In this document: piece by piece, positions 18,649-26,444 of the stretch
How positions within the stretch are numbered: the first letter of the stretch is position 1
Layout of the letters: every line of letters begins with the position of its first letter
Assembly (NCBI GenBank): GCA_902537215.1
Contig: CACBAM010000004.1
Span: 116,714 to 180,713, forward strand
Length of the DNA stretch: 64,000 nt
Source of the DNA: an uncultured Alphaproteobacteria bacterium
GTDB taxonomy: Bacteria > Pseudomonadota > Alphaproteobacteria > Rhodobacterales > Rhodobacteraceae
Direction: 5' to 3'
Made by a program: the position numbers and the translations under genes
Notes under the pieces: generated by a model
Told to the model about the DNA's origin: nothing
Seen by the model: only the letters and a program-made list of their open reading frames with translations
Databases searched by the model: none

Positions 18649-19587
18649 ATGGCTAAAGAATTTGTTTGCTCAGTAGATACACTACAAAAAGATCTTTCTG
18701 GAAAAATTTATGTTGTAACAGGTACAACCTCAGGAATAGGCTTAGCAGTAGTAAAGCAACTCGCAAAGCAATCAGCTACCGTCATATGTGCATCAAGAAA
18801 TATAGAGCTTGCAAGAAAAATTGGTGCCAAAATAATTGAAGAAACATCCAATAAAAATATCCATAATTTGCAACTTGAGTTGGACTCACTTGATTCCGTG
18901 AGAGATTTCATCAAAGTTTTTAATAAAAAATTTTTGCGCCTTGATGGACTAGTAAATAATGCAGCGGTAATGAACACCCCTCAAAGTAGAACTAAAGATG
19001 GGTTTGAGTTACAGTTTGGAGTTAATTTTTTAGGCCATTTCTTATTAACCGAATTACTACTACCAAAGTTAAAAAAAGCTAAGGGATCAAGAATTGTGCA
19101 TACATCTAGTGTTTTTCATGAGAAAGGCTCAATAGATTTGGGCGATCTAAATTTTGAAAAGAAAAAATATTCTGGTTGGGATGCTTATAATCAATCAAAA
19201 TTAGCACAGGTTCTTTACTCAAGATATCAAGCAAATTTATTGAAAAGTTCAAATATAACCTCTGTAAGCATTCATCCTGGATGGGTTCAAACTCCTTTGA
19301 TAAAACACACATTACCATTATTTTTTCAAAATGTTTTACTTAAACCCTTTTTGTCAATGGCTGGCATGACTAATACAACAATTGGGTCGCAAACCACCTT
19401 ACATTGCCTAGTTGACGATAGTGTAGACGATAAAAGTGGCTGTTTCTACAGTCAGGTTGGAGTTTACAAAGATAAAGAAAGCAGAAAGGGTGGATGGCCT
19501 ATGAAAAGTCCAAACAGCCAAGTTTATGATGATGTATTGTGCGAAAAACTCTTCAAAGCAGCAAATTCGATGGTAGGAATAAAGTAA
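18649..19587 (+). CDS. short-chain dehydrogenase/reductase (retinol dehydrogenase-like SDR)
   Basis: A 312-residue SDR. The cofactor motif GTTSGIG lies at 25-31, NNAAV follows near 104, the catalytic serine in HTSS, and Tyr180/Lys184 in YNQSK. The overall length and the C-terminal HPGWVQTPL resemble the retinol/WW-domain oxidoreductase-like SDRs, which act on lipophilic alcohols or ketones with NADP(H). It is the first intact gene after the decayed tRNA-Thr copy, about 60 bases behind repeat R1. Substrate unknown. Confidence 0.85.
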   Translation: MAKEFVCSVDTLQKDLSGKIYVVTGTTSGIGLAVVKQLAKQSATVICASRNIELARKIGAKIIEETSNKNIHNLQLELDSLDSVRDFIKVFNKKFLRLDGLVNNAAVMNTPQSRTKDGFELQFGVNFLGHFLLTELLLPKLKKAKGSRIVHTSSVFHEKGSIDLGDLNFEKKKYSGWDAYNQSKLAQVLYSRYQANLLKSSNITSVSIHPGWVQTPLIKHTLPLFFQNVLLKPFLSMAGMTNTTIGSQTTLHCLVDDSVDDKSGCFYSQVGVYKDKESRKGGWPMKSPNSQVYDDVLCEKLFKAANSMVGIK

Positions 19588-19740
19588 CTATCTATCAACC
19601 ACCAGTTTTGACTTTCAGCTTTCTGTAGCTCAGCTAAAACACTGGAACATTTAGTTAATATTCCTGAATGTGCGGAAGATTTACGGCTTAGGATACAAAT
19701 ATTTTTTTGGAGATAAATTTGTCCTAGCAATTTATTGATT

Positions 19741-20829
19741 TTAAAAAACGATACTATCTAGTATCAGCCTCACAAATTTTGCTACCTTATCTTCTTCAAT
19801 CCACCTGTTAACGATTACTAAATCATTTTTGGGGTCTATATACAAAATCTGTGTACCCACTCCCATGGCTGCAAATGCAGTAGTCGGTGCGCCGGGAAAC
19901 ATCCCAGTTTTTTTATCATTAAGCCACCACAGATAACCGTAATTTAACGCTAACTCACATGGTTCAGTACTCATTTTGACCCATTTTTTGGGAATAACTA
20001 CCTTACCATCCCAAAGTCCTTGGTTAATCATCAATTGGCCGATACGAGCAAGATCAAGAGTGCTTATCCATAAACCACCACCCCAATGAGCTCCTCCAGA
20101 AACAGATTGTAATCGCTTGCCATTAACCTCATCCCATGAATTATCATAGCCATGCCATTCCCAGGTATTACTGGCGCCTATCGGAACCATTATGTGCTCT
20201 CGTAAGACATCAGGAAGTGAACGTTCAAAGGCCAACATGAGCGCATATGAGAGAACATTAACTCGTACATCATTATATTCCCAAAAAGTTCCTGGTGAGT
20301 TAAGCTTTCTTTTTTTTCCTTTTTCTAATCTGTTTTTCTGGGAATCATCTAAATTACGATTGTGATCAATCCAATCAGGCTTTTCCCAGAGTTCTCCCTG
20401 CCACTCACTTGTGAGTTGTAACATTTGAGACCATGTGATTTTTTTATTGTGTGATGTTTCAAAAATTTTGGTTTGAATTGTATCTATAATGGGAGCGTGG
20501 AAATCGCATATAATATTTTCTTTAAAAGCAATTCCAGCGCATAGGGAAAGAAAACTCTTGCTCATACTAAATGCCATATCAACATATTCAACATCTCCCC
20601 AAACTTGAACAATTTCATTTCTTCGTAATATCGCTCCAGAGTTACCTTTTCTTTTTTTTACCGGCCCTATAGTTTTGCTGATTGGCCATGGTTCATGAAA
20701 ATGACCCTCCCTAAGTGCTTTTTCGATATCACGATCCATTTTTGACTCGTTTTTTTTTGAAAATTCTATCGCTTTAAAAAGCTTTGCCTCATCAAAGCCT
20801 AAACTACTTGCACTATTTTTCTGTTTCAT
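19741..20829 (-). CDS. serine hydrolase of the beta-lactamase class C / esterase family
   Basis: About 362 residues. The nucleophile motif SMSK (Ser88, Lys91) and a tyrosine motif EYNDV (Tyr184) are present, and VSGGAHWGGG..STLDLARIGQLM is typical of the 6-aminohexanoate-dimer-hydrolase/esterase branch. No signal peptide is seen, so a cytoplasmic esterase or amidohydrolase is more likely than an antibiotic-degrading enzyme. The start is ATG 20829 with GGAGA just upstream; the frame is open 11 codons further. It lies between repeats R1 and R2. Confidence 0.8.
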   Translation of the reverse strand: MKQKNSASSLGFDEAKLFKAIEFSKKNESKMDRDIEKALREGHFHEPWPISKTIGPVKKRKGNSGAILRRNEIVQVWGDVEYVDMAFSMSKSFLSLCAGIAFKENIICDFHAPIIDTIQTKIFETSHNKKITWSQMLQLTSEWQGELWEKPDWIDHNRNLDDSQKNRLEKGKKRKLNSPGTFWEYNDVRVNVLSYALMLAFERSLPDVLREHIMVPIGASNTWEWHGYDNSWDEVNGKRLQSVSGGAHWGGGLWISTLDLARIGQLMINQGLWDGKVVIPKKWVKMSTEPCELALNYGYLWWLNDKKTGMFPGAPTTAFAAMGVGTQILYIDPKNDLVIVNRWIEEDKVAKFVRLILDSIVF

Positions 20830-20984
20830 TTTTCTCCACTCGACTGAGCATCTCATTATCAAATGAGTGAATTTATTTAATTGTTTCCAAAAAACCTTAT
20901 GATTTTCCTAGAATAATAAGCATTAGAATCTAAATAAAAAAGTTTTTAAATAAAAAAACGCCGCTCTTGTATATCTCATTGAAA

Positions 20985-21045
20985 GGCCAAGAGGGTAGTA
21001 GATGTATACTATCATTGGAGTGTTAAGCAGATGGGTGTGAAAGAT
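20985..21045 (+). repeat. dispersed repeat R2 (diverged)
   Basis: TATACTATCATTGGAGTGT followed by TAAGCAGATGGGTGTGA lines up with the 3' half of R4 and R7 (TACTATTCTTGG.GTGTGCAGCAGATGGGGTGT). The upstream palindrome half is missing. It points at the 3' end of the minus-strand small gene 21053-21373. Confidence 0.55.
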
Positions 21046-21052
21046 TTAAAAA

Positions 21053-21373
21053 CTAATCTATTTCAATAGCGTTACTTATTTCTCTCCAAACCATACCCTC
21101 TTTATAAAGCTGAATTTGCGTAATTCTGAACTTTTTACCGTTTTTCTGAGTTACAACATGCTTAAACGCCATCATATCTTCATCTTCGTGTAATAATTCA
21201 TTCTGATTAATAGCTTGCTTTGACCCAAACTCTTTTTCCATTTTTTTTACGTGTTCCTCACGATCCATCAATGCAGTCTCTTTAATGTACATAAAGTCCT
21301 CGTGGAGCCATTCCTCCATTTCTTTCCAATTTCGCTCCTTTACTAGCCGTAGCACTTTTTTGTATTTTTCCAC
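21053..21373 (-). CDS. small SnoaL/NTF2-like protein, paralogue A
   Basis: A 106-residue protein with a GTG start preceded by GGGGA. The pattern WKEMEEWLHEDFMYIKE...MDREEHVKKMEK, followed by a strand-rich C-terminal half ending in WREI, resembles small NTF2/SnoaL-like cone proteins, but no catalytic residues can be named. It shares LHEDF, the following helix, and the GK.. IT..... ..DG..WR layout with the protein at 23461-23820, so the two are paralogues. It lies between repeats R2 and R3. Function unknown. Confidence 0.6.
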   Translation of the reverse strand: MEKYKKVLRLVKERNWKEMEEWLHEDFMYIKETALMDREEHVKKMEKEFGSKQAINQNELLHEDEDMMAFKHVVTQKNGKKFRITQIQLYKEGMVWREISNAIEID

Positions 21374-21450
21374 TTAGATCCCCAAAAAGATTGCTGAAAA
21401 ATATTTTATTTGATTTGCTATTCTTAATCTAATTATTTTTGATTTTATGC

Positions 21451-21541
21451 TCACGCTTAAATGACCAACTCCTATGCATGGGACAGTGGGGGTAAACACG
21501 TAGTATGCTCTTAGGGTGTGCAGCAAATGGGGTGTTTACAA
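21451..21541 (+). repeat. dispersed repeat R3
   Basis: Contains the near-palindrome CCTATGCATGGGAC, then GTGGGGGTAA, TAGTATGCTCTTAGG and the core GTGTGCAGCAAATGGGGTGT. It ends about 57 bases before the alpha/beta hydrolase start and points towards it. Confidence 0.75.
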
Positions 21542-21598
21542 CTTAATTTGTTGAATTCATAATATAACCGTTTCCAAAACACAAGGGTGGTCGTTTCA

Positions 21599-22585
21599 AT
21601 GCAATTTTCTGAAAACATATATCAAAATAATAGACATAAGACCTTTTACCTTTCCGCAGGAGAAGAAAATGATAAAAAAATTTATTTTATTCATGGATGG
21701 CCTGAACTGAGCATAAGTTGGAGAAATCAATTAAGGTTTTTTTCAAATCTTGGTTTTCATGCAATAGCACCAGATATGAGAGGATACGGCCAATCATCTA
21801 TCTACGATAAGCATGCTGATTACTGTCAAGAAGAAATTGTTTTAGATATGATTGAGCTACATACTCATCTTGGAGGAGGAGAAGCAATATGGGTTGGGCA
21901 CGATTGGGGATCACCAGTTGTATGGAACATTGCTTGCCACCATGACGAGTATGTAGAAAAAATTGTAAGCTTGTGCGTACCATTTAAAATGATGGAAAAT
22001 GATAACATGCTATCAACTATAGATAGGCACCTTTATCCGGAGGACGAATTTCCTTATGGGCAATGGGAGTACCAAATTTTTTATAGGGAGAATTTTGATA
22101 AAGCAAAACAATCATTAGAAGACAACCCCAGAAACACAGTTAAATGCCTCTTCAGAAGTGGCAATGCGGAAAACTTGGGAAAACTTGCCAATACCGCTTT
22201 TGTCAGAAAAAATAATGGTTGGTTTAAAAACGGAATAGCACCAGATATTGCTTTGGATGAGAGAGTTTTATCTAGAAAAGAGCTAGAAGTATATTCAAAA
22301 TATTTGTCAGAAAATGGGTTTTTTGGTCCTGGTTCGTGGTATATGAACACAGAGCTTAATAATGAGTATTATAAGAAAGCGTCACTTAAAAAACTCAAGA
22401 AGCCAACGCTTTTCATTCATGCAAAGTATGACAGAGTATGTGATACATGTCATACAAGTTTGGCAGATTTTATGAGAGAAAGTTGTTCTAATTTAAAGGA
22501 GGCGACCATTGAGAGTGGTCATTGGATGGCACAAGAAAAACCCGATGATGTTAATAAAACCATTAAAGAGTGGCTAGCTATTTAA
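21599..22585 (+). CDS. alpha/beta hydrolase, epoxide hydrolase-like
   Basis: About 328 residues from ATG 21599; the frame is open four codons upstream to a GTG. The oxyanion motif HGWPE lies at 32-36, the nucleophile elbow GHDWGS puts Asp102 (not Ser) at the nucleophile position, and a late GHWMAQEKP supplies the histidine. An Asp nucleophile followed by Trp is the hallmark of epoxide hydrolases and haloalkane dehalogenases; the DMRGYGQSS loop fits epoxide hydrolase. It is a single gene between repeats R3 and R4. Substrate unknown. Confidence 0.82.
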   Translation: MQFSENIYQNNRHKTFYLSAGEENDKKIYFIHGWPELSISWRNQLRFFSNLGFHAIAPDMRGYGQSSIYDKHADYCQEEIVLDMIELHTHLGGGEAIWVGHDWGSPVVWNIACHHDEYVEKIVSLCVPFKMMENDNMLSTIDRHLYPEDEFPYGQWEYQIFYRENFDKAKQSLEDNPRNTVKCLFRSGNAENLGKLANTAFVRKNNGWFKNGIAPDIALDERVLSRKELEVYSKYLSENGFFGPGSWYMNTELNNEYYKKASLKKLKKPTLFIHAKYDRVCDTCHTSLADFMRESCSNLKEATIESGHWMAQEKPDDVNKTIKEWLAI

Positions 22586-22609
22586 AATTCAATAGGATGC
22601 TATTTCAGA

Positions 22610-22640
22610 TGGTGCCCCCCGGAGAGTTAATTCCTCTGTA
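22610..22640 (-). pseudogene. tRNA-Thr 3'-end fragment
   Basis: TGGTGCCCCC followed by CGGAGAG matches the 3' end (encoded CCA, acceptor strand and start of the T-arm) of the intact tRNA-Thr at 28551, in the same orientation. Similarity fades after about 20 bases. It may be a scar of a separate integration or excision event. Confidence 0.5.
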
Positions 22641-22696
22641 CATGCTCTAATGACTGCATCAAAGTAAGCAATATCAATATGTTAGGTAAGTGTAGT

Positions 22697-22795
22697 TCAT
22701 GTCTAGACGCACATATTTGTCTACCCCTATACCAGACCACTGAGGGGTGTACACTCATACTATTCTTGGTGTGTGCAGCAGATGGGGTGTTCAGC
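22697..22795 (+). repeat. dispersed repeat R4
   Basis: TTCATGTCTAGACGCACATA and TTTGTCTACCC match the 5' part of R7; ACCCCT...AGGGGT can pair as a stem; the core GTGTGCAGCAGATGGGGTGT follows TACTATTCTTGGT. It ends about 100 bases before the gene at 22893 and points towards it. Confidence 0.75.
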
Positions 22796-22892
22796 ATCAT
22801 CTTAAAGCCCCTTAGTCGTAAATTGTATTCTCGTTAGAGATTTAATTATGAAATAATATGATAACAATATGATAAAATTTGGAGATCAGACA

Positions 22893-23222
22893 ATGGATGA
22901 CTCAAGCTTGATGACTTACAATACATTTACATTTAAGACAGAACCTGAGATGCTACTGCATACTCGTTTTTGGGAAGATTATGGACAAAAATTTTTTCAA
23001 AAACTCAAAAAACATGGATGCACTCGTTTTTGCTACAATCGTATTTGGAATAAGCAAGGAATGTTTAAGACCTCAGCATTATTTGAATACAAAAATACCA
23101 ACGCTTTCAAGAAGTGCCAAGAGGTCTTTCAGAGTGAGCGAGATACAATGATAAAAGATCTTGGTTCAATAAACGTAATAGTTGAGGCAAGTAGAAATAT
23201 CGTATTGCAAGATTTTACATAA
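22893..23222 (+). CDS. conserved-looking small protein of unknown function
   Basis: About 109 residues from ATG 22893, chosen because GGAGAT lies 8 bases upstream; an earlier in-frame ATG at 22869 has no such site. The product begins MDDSSLMTYNTF and contains EPEMLLHTRFWEDYGQKFFQKLKKHG, which looks like a ferredoxin-like (dimeric alpha/beta barrel) strand-helix layout, but no family was recognised. It has no signal peptide or membrane segment. It is a single gene between repeats R4 and R5. Confidence 0.55.
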   Translation: MDDSSLMTYNTFTFKTEPEMLLHTRFWEDYGQKFFQKLKKHGCTRFCYNRIWNKQGMFKTSALFEYKNTNAFKKCQEVFQSERDTMIKDLGSINVIVEASRNIVLQDFT

Positions 23223-23257
23223 CGTCGCCCATCTTTTCTCTTTTTTTAAATCGTATT

Positions 23258-23352
23258 TGTTTCACAGTTTGTTTTGCAGTTTAAGTGACCCCTCGCACGC
23301 ATGGGACATAGGGGGTGTGCAGTTGGTATATTCTTAGAGAGTGCAGCGGCAA
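23258..23352 (+). repeat. dispersed repeat R5
   Basis: TTTGTTTCACAGTTTGTTTT, then GTGACCCCTCGCACGCATGG, AGGGGGTGTGCAG and a diverged core AGAGTGCAGCGGCAAG. Its 5' half matches R6 read in reverse. It lies about 110 bases before the gene at 23461 and points towards it. Confidence 0.7.
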
Positions 23353-23460
23353 GTTAAAAAAATTATTTCCAGTTTTTTTAATTATTTTATATAAATAATC
23401 TAAGCGATTTGTTACATTTTCGCTAATTTGGTGCCTTTAATTAGTGTCATCGGTGAGAAA

Positions 23461-23820
23461 ATGGGAAAAAAGTATGATGAGATTATTTCAGAAATTAAGG
23501 GTGACCTAAGTGAAGAAGAAATCTACACACGAGCAAACGAGAGTTTGCACGAAGATTTTTTATTTTTACAAGAATCTGGGTTACTTAACAAAGATGATCT
23601 CTTACAATTTTTAAAGAAAAATGGTCGTAACGTTGATAATGTTTTAGACATCAAGTGCTGTTATGAAGATGACCAACATCTTGTTTGGAAAGGATTAGCA
23701 GATCTTCCAGATGGTAAGAGATACATAACAACCAGAATGGTTGTTTTTAGGGACGGTAAAAGATGGAGATCCATCGGAACACGTGAAGAAGTATCGAAAA
23801 ACGTTGATAAAATAAGCTAA
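23461..23820 (+). CDS. small SnoaL/NTF2-like protein, paralogue B
   Basis: About 119 residues from ATG 23461, with GGTGAG close upstream. It shares with paralogue A (21053-21373) the NESLHEDFLFLQESGLL segment, the following helix and the C-terminal DGK.......VVFRDGKRWRSI strand region. The family link to SnoaL-like cone proteins is tentative and no active site is visible. It is flanked by R5 and R6 in opposite orientation, an arrangement not shared by other genes of the stretch. Confidence 0.6.
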   Translation: MGKKYDEIISEIKGDLSEEEIYTRANESLHEDFLFLQESGLLNKDDLLQFLKKNGRNVDNVLDIKCCYEDDQHLVWKGLADLPDGKRYITTRMVVFRDGKRWRSIGTREEVSKNVDKIS

Positions 23821-23901
23821 CATTTTTTCCTTCCTGTGCTTTTAAAAAAATCATATCAGCTGTAACTATAGGCTCCGTATGACTCTTAAAATGGCTCTCA
23901 A

Positions 23902-24010
23902 ATACCCCATCTGCTGCACACTGCACTAACACACTATGTGAGTACCCCCACACTTTATCCCATGCGTGGGAGGGGTCACTCCGACTTTTAAACAAACTGC
24001 GAAACAAATC
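23902..24010 (-). repeat. dispersed repeat R6
   Basis: Reverse orientation. Read on the minus strand it has TTTGTTTCGCAGTTTG, GTGACCCCTCCCACGCATGG, GTGGGGGTACTCAC and the core GTGTGCAGCAGATGGGGTAT. TCCCATGCGTGGGA at 23958-23971 is a near-perfect palindrome. It points at the 3' end of the gene 23461-23820, not at a gene start. Confidence 0.75.
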
Positions 24011-24135
24011 GTGCCTATTTGCATGAACACGTAAATACCTATATTACTGCCGTTCATATATTTTTGTTTCTAGTGGTGCAGTTTTAGGGCAGTTATCTTT
24101 ATCTCTGCCACAAAATAATCTGGACCTCATTTAAC

Positions 24136-25419
24136 CTAAATCCGTAATTTGTGAATACCTATCTTTTCCGTTCTACCTGGAATACAAAAATTTGCCTCGA
24201 AATCAGACTTGATTTCTTCAGATAATCGTTTAGCCACGGCATCGCTAATAATTACTTGGCTATCAAATTTTTTACACGCATCACACAAACGATTAGCTAC
24301 ATTCACTGTATCTCCTAAAACGGTGAATTCAACTCTCTGATCTCCGCCAATGTTCCCAATTATACATGGGCCAAAATGAATGCCAATTCTGTGAGTTATT
24401 TGAGGTAGTTTCTTTTCCGCGCGCTCTTTTGACCATTGGTTCATAGCAATTTGCATTTTTCTCGCGCATTCAAATGCATTTTGAGCGTCATTGCCTCTAC
24501 TAGTAGGTGTCCCAAACGTAGCCATGACTGCATCGCCTATAAATTTATCAACAGTACCACCTGAACTAAAAATAGCAGCAACCATTTTGGATTGATACTC
24601 AGAAACCAATCGAACTACATCTTTGGGATCCATCGTCTCGGTCATCTTTGTAAAGCCATTTATATCTGTAAACAAAACTGCTACTAAAGAAGATTTTTCT
24701 ACTTCAGTGATATCAGCAAAACGGCTATTCTCTATTTCATCTTTCACCTCAGGAGAAAAATATCTACCTAACACCTGATTTGCCCTCTCAAAATTCGAAG
24801 CTTGATTTGTTACCTTATCGAACTGCCAGCTAGTTACCGTGACCACTATAACTGTAACTACAACAAATAAACAATTCAACACAAACCAGTCCAAATTTAT
24901 AGCAAGTCCATCTGAGAAAACAACTGGAAGGTTGCTAGAAAAAAATACACCATCAAGGCTCAAAGCCATATATTGCTGGATAATAATACTAGTTACAAAT
25001 AATACTGACAGGAATGCTGTTATAGTCAATCTTAGATATAGAACAGATACCACAATAAACATAATGCCAGGCGCAAATTGATAATCAACAATCCTTCCAA
25101 CATTAGACTCAACCAGTAATGGATCATTATCAAGATTTGTGAGTATAGCGACACCAATATTTGTTAAAATTATCAATAAAAGGCTAAAGAAAAGTAAAGG
25201 GCGATAATTTTCGATTCTCGTGTTCAACGCTATTGCTGCATTAAGCAGCGAACTAGTAAGAAACAAAGTAGGAAACCCAAACTTACCTAAGTCAGTACTT
25301 GCGGTAGGTATTAGGAGTTGTGAAAATACTACCATCATCTGAATCATAGCATAGACCCAGCTCACCATCTTCAATCCAGACACATATCTTGAGATTAATT
25401 GATCGTTATTCACCATCAA
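24136..25419 (-). CDS. membrane-anchored class III adenylate cyclase
   Basis: A 427-residue protein with about six hydrophobic segments in residues 15-200 and a cytoplasmic class III cyclase domain (about 243-425). Metal aspartates are Asp252 (LFTDINGFT) and Asp296 (GDAVMATFG); Lys292 in VDKFIGDA and the later VEFTVLGDTVNVANR fit a nucleotide cyclase, with Lys favouring ATP. The membrane part is not a recognised HAMP or CHASE module. Repeat R7 lies about 100 bases upstream of the start. Within the accessory stretch it is the largest gene; the cyclase at 2058-3332 has a different, PAS-type input. Confidence 0.88.
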   Translation of the reverse strand: MMVNNDQLISRYVSGLKMVSWVYAMIQMMVVFSQLLIPTASTDLGKFGFPTLFLTSSLLNAAIALNTRIENYRPLLFFSLLLIILTNIGVAILTNLDNDPLLVESNVGRIVDYQFAPGIMFIVVSVLYLRLTITAFLSVLFVTSIIIQQYMALSLDGVFFSSNLPVVFSDGLAINLDWFVLNCLFVVVTVIVVTVTSWQFDKVTNQASNFERANQVLGRYFSPEVKDEIENSRFADITEVEKSSLVAVLFTDINGFTKMTETMDPKDVVRLVSEYQSKMVAAIFSSGGTVDKFIGDAVMATFGTPTSRGNDAQNAFECARKMQIAMNQWSKERAEKKLPQITHRIGIHFGPCIIGNIGGDQRVEFTVLGDTVNVANRLCDACKKFDSQVIISDAVAKRLSEEIKSDFEANFCIPGRTEKIGIHKLRI

Positions 25420-25523
25420 TCTTTAAGTAGTAAAATATTTGTTTGTTTAATAGATATAGCACGCCTTTTCATAACGATAACATTGAATAGTTTTTATAAT
25501 GAACTTGAAAGGTAAAGATGTAA

Positions 25524-25620
25524 AGACCCCATCTGCTGCACACTCCAAGAACATACTACATTAGTACCCCCTAAGTCCCATGCGTGGGTGGGTAGACAAA
25601 TATGTGCGTCTTGACGTGAA
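25524..25620 (-). repeat. dispersed repeat R7
   Basis: Reverse orientation. Read on the minus strand: TTCACGTCAAGACGCACATA, TTTGTCTACCC, the near-palindrome CCCACGCATGGGA, GGGGGTACTAATG, TAGTATGTTCTTGGA and the core GTGTGCAGCAGATGGGGTCT. It ends about 105 bases before the cyclase start at 25419 and points towards it. It is the most complete match to R4. Confidence 0.8.
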
Positions 25621-25638
25621 CTTAATTATCTATTAATT

Positions 25639-25821
25639 CAATCAAAAAAGCTTGCTCATATAGTGTATAGAAAATGTGCATTTCTTATAAAGTTGTTAGA
25701 TCAGATAGTGGAAGCGATTATGGTTAAGACAATTTATCGCCTCAGTGATAAGCAAAAAAACGTAATAATAAATATTTTAATTCTTGTTGACGTAGGAGTA
25801 GTTAACGAATTGACCCGGTAA
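25639..25821 (+). pseudogene. truncated duplicate of the small gene at 26445
   Basis: The frame ending at TAA 25819-25821 encodes FLIKLLDQIVEAI..KTIYRLSDKQ and a hydrophobic end, colinear with FLFEVIDKIVEAV..RTIYRLTDSQ of the 70-residue protein at 26445-26657. No start codon or ribosome binding site is found and the C-terminus diverges. It looks like a decayed tandem copy, with the HD-domain gene between the two. Confidence 0.6.
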
Positions 25822-25924
25822 CTAATTCTTGATTTTATGCAACATTATGGATCAAAAATGAGCGAACCAACATACATAAAGGGCGAGGTATATTCTCCGC
25901 AAATTACAAAAACAGGTATAAATA

Positions 25925-26431
25925 ATGAGTTTATTCAAACTAAATGCCGATGTATCAAAAGTTCTTAGCCAAGAGTTATTAGACCATTTGTTGAAACAAT
26001 TTCCTTTGGGCAGTTCAACCATACACGGCGAAGACCATTGGATGCGTGTGCTTTATAATGGAAGGGTGTTGGCTAAGGAGACAGGTGCCAACCTAAACGT
26101 TGTTGAGTTATTTGCCCTTATACACGATTGCCAGAGAGATAATGACGATTACGATTTAGAGCATGGAAGAAGAGCTGCTGAATATATAAATGACATATAT
26201 GATAGGTGGCTTGATATTAATGAAAAAGAAAAAGAATTACTAATTGAAGCCTGTAAGTATCATTCAGATGGATTGATTGATGCAGATATAACCGTTCAAA
26301 CTTGCTGGGATTCAGATAGACTGGATTTAGGTAGAGTGGGTATCAAACCTTTTTCTGATAGATTATGCACTCAGGTTGCTAGAAGAAGTGATGTAATTGA
26401 GGAAGCTTTTAAACGATCAATTAATTATTAA
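25925..26431 (+). CDS. HD-domain phosphohydrolase-like protein
   Basis: A 168-residue HD-superfamily protein. Metal ligands are visible as His34 and His38 (HGEDHW), His67-Asp68 in LIHDCQRD, and His80 or the later YHSDG. Such small HD proteins hydrolyse nucleotides or phosphate esters, but substrate cannot be read. It lies between the decayed and intact copies of the small hydrophobic gene, and the next gene starts 13 bases after its stop. Confidence 0.8.
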   Translation: MSLFKLNADVSKVLSQELLDHLLKQFPLGSSTIHGEDHWMRVLYNGRVLAKETGANLNVVELFALIHDCQRDNDDYDLEHGRRAAEYINDIYDRWLDINEKEKELLIEACKYHSDGLIDADITVQTCWDSDRLDLGRVGIKPFSDRLCTQVARRSDVIEEAFKRSINY

Positions 26432-26444
26432 TTACTGACTTAAT

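Noticed and set aside
19600..19640. Another tRNA-Thr fragment (TAGCTCAGCT near 19625)
   Set aside because: Only ten bases match the D-arm, which is shared by most tRNAs and could occur by chance; no flanking similarity.
18535..25620. CRISPR array or classical integron attC array
   Set aside because: The repeats are kilobases apart with genes between them, so not CRISPR. For an integron, orientation is mixed, no IntI gene is present, and no consistent GTTRRRY core ends the repeats.
25858..25968. 36-codon frame before the HD-domain gene
   Set aside because: It overlaps the HD-domain gene start, has no ribosome binding site and no recognisable product.
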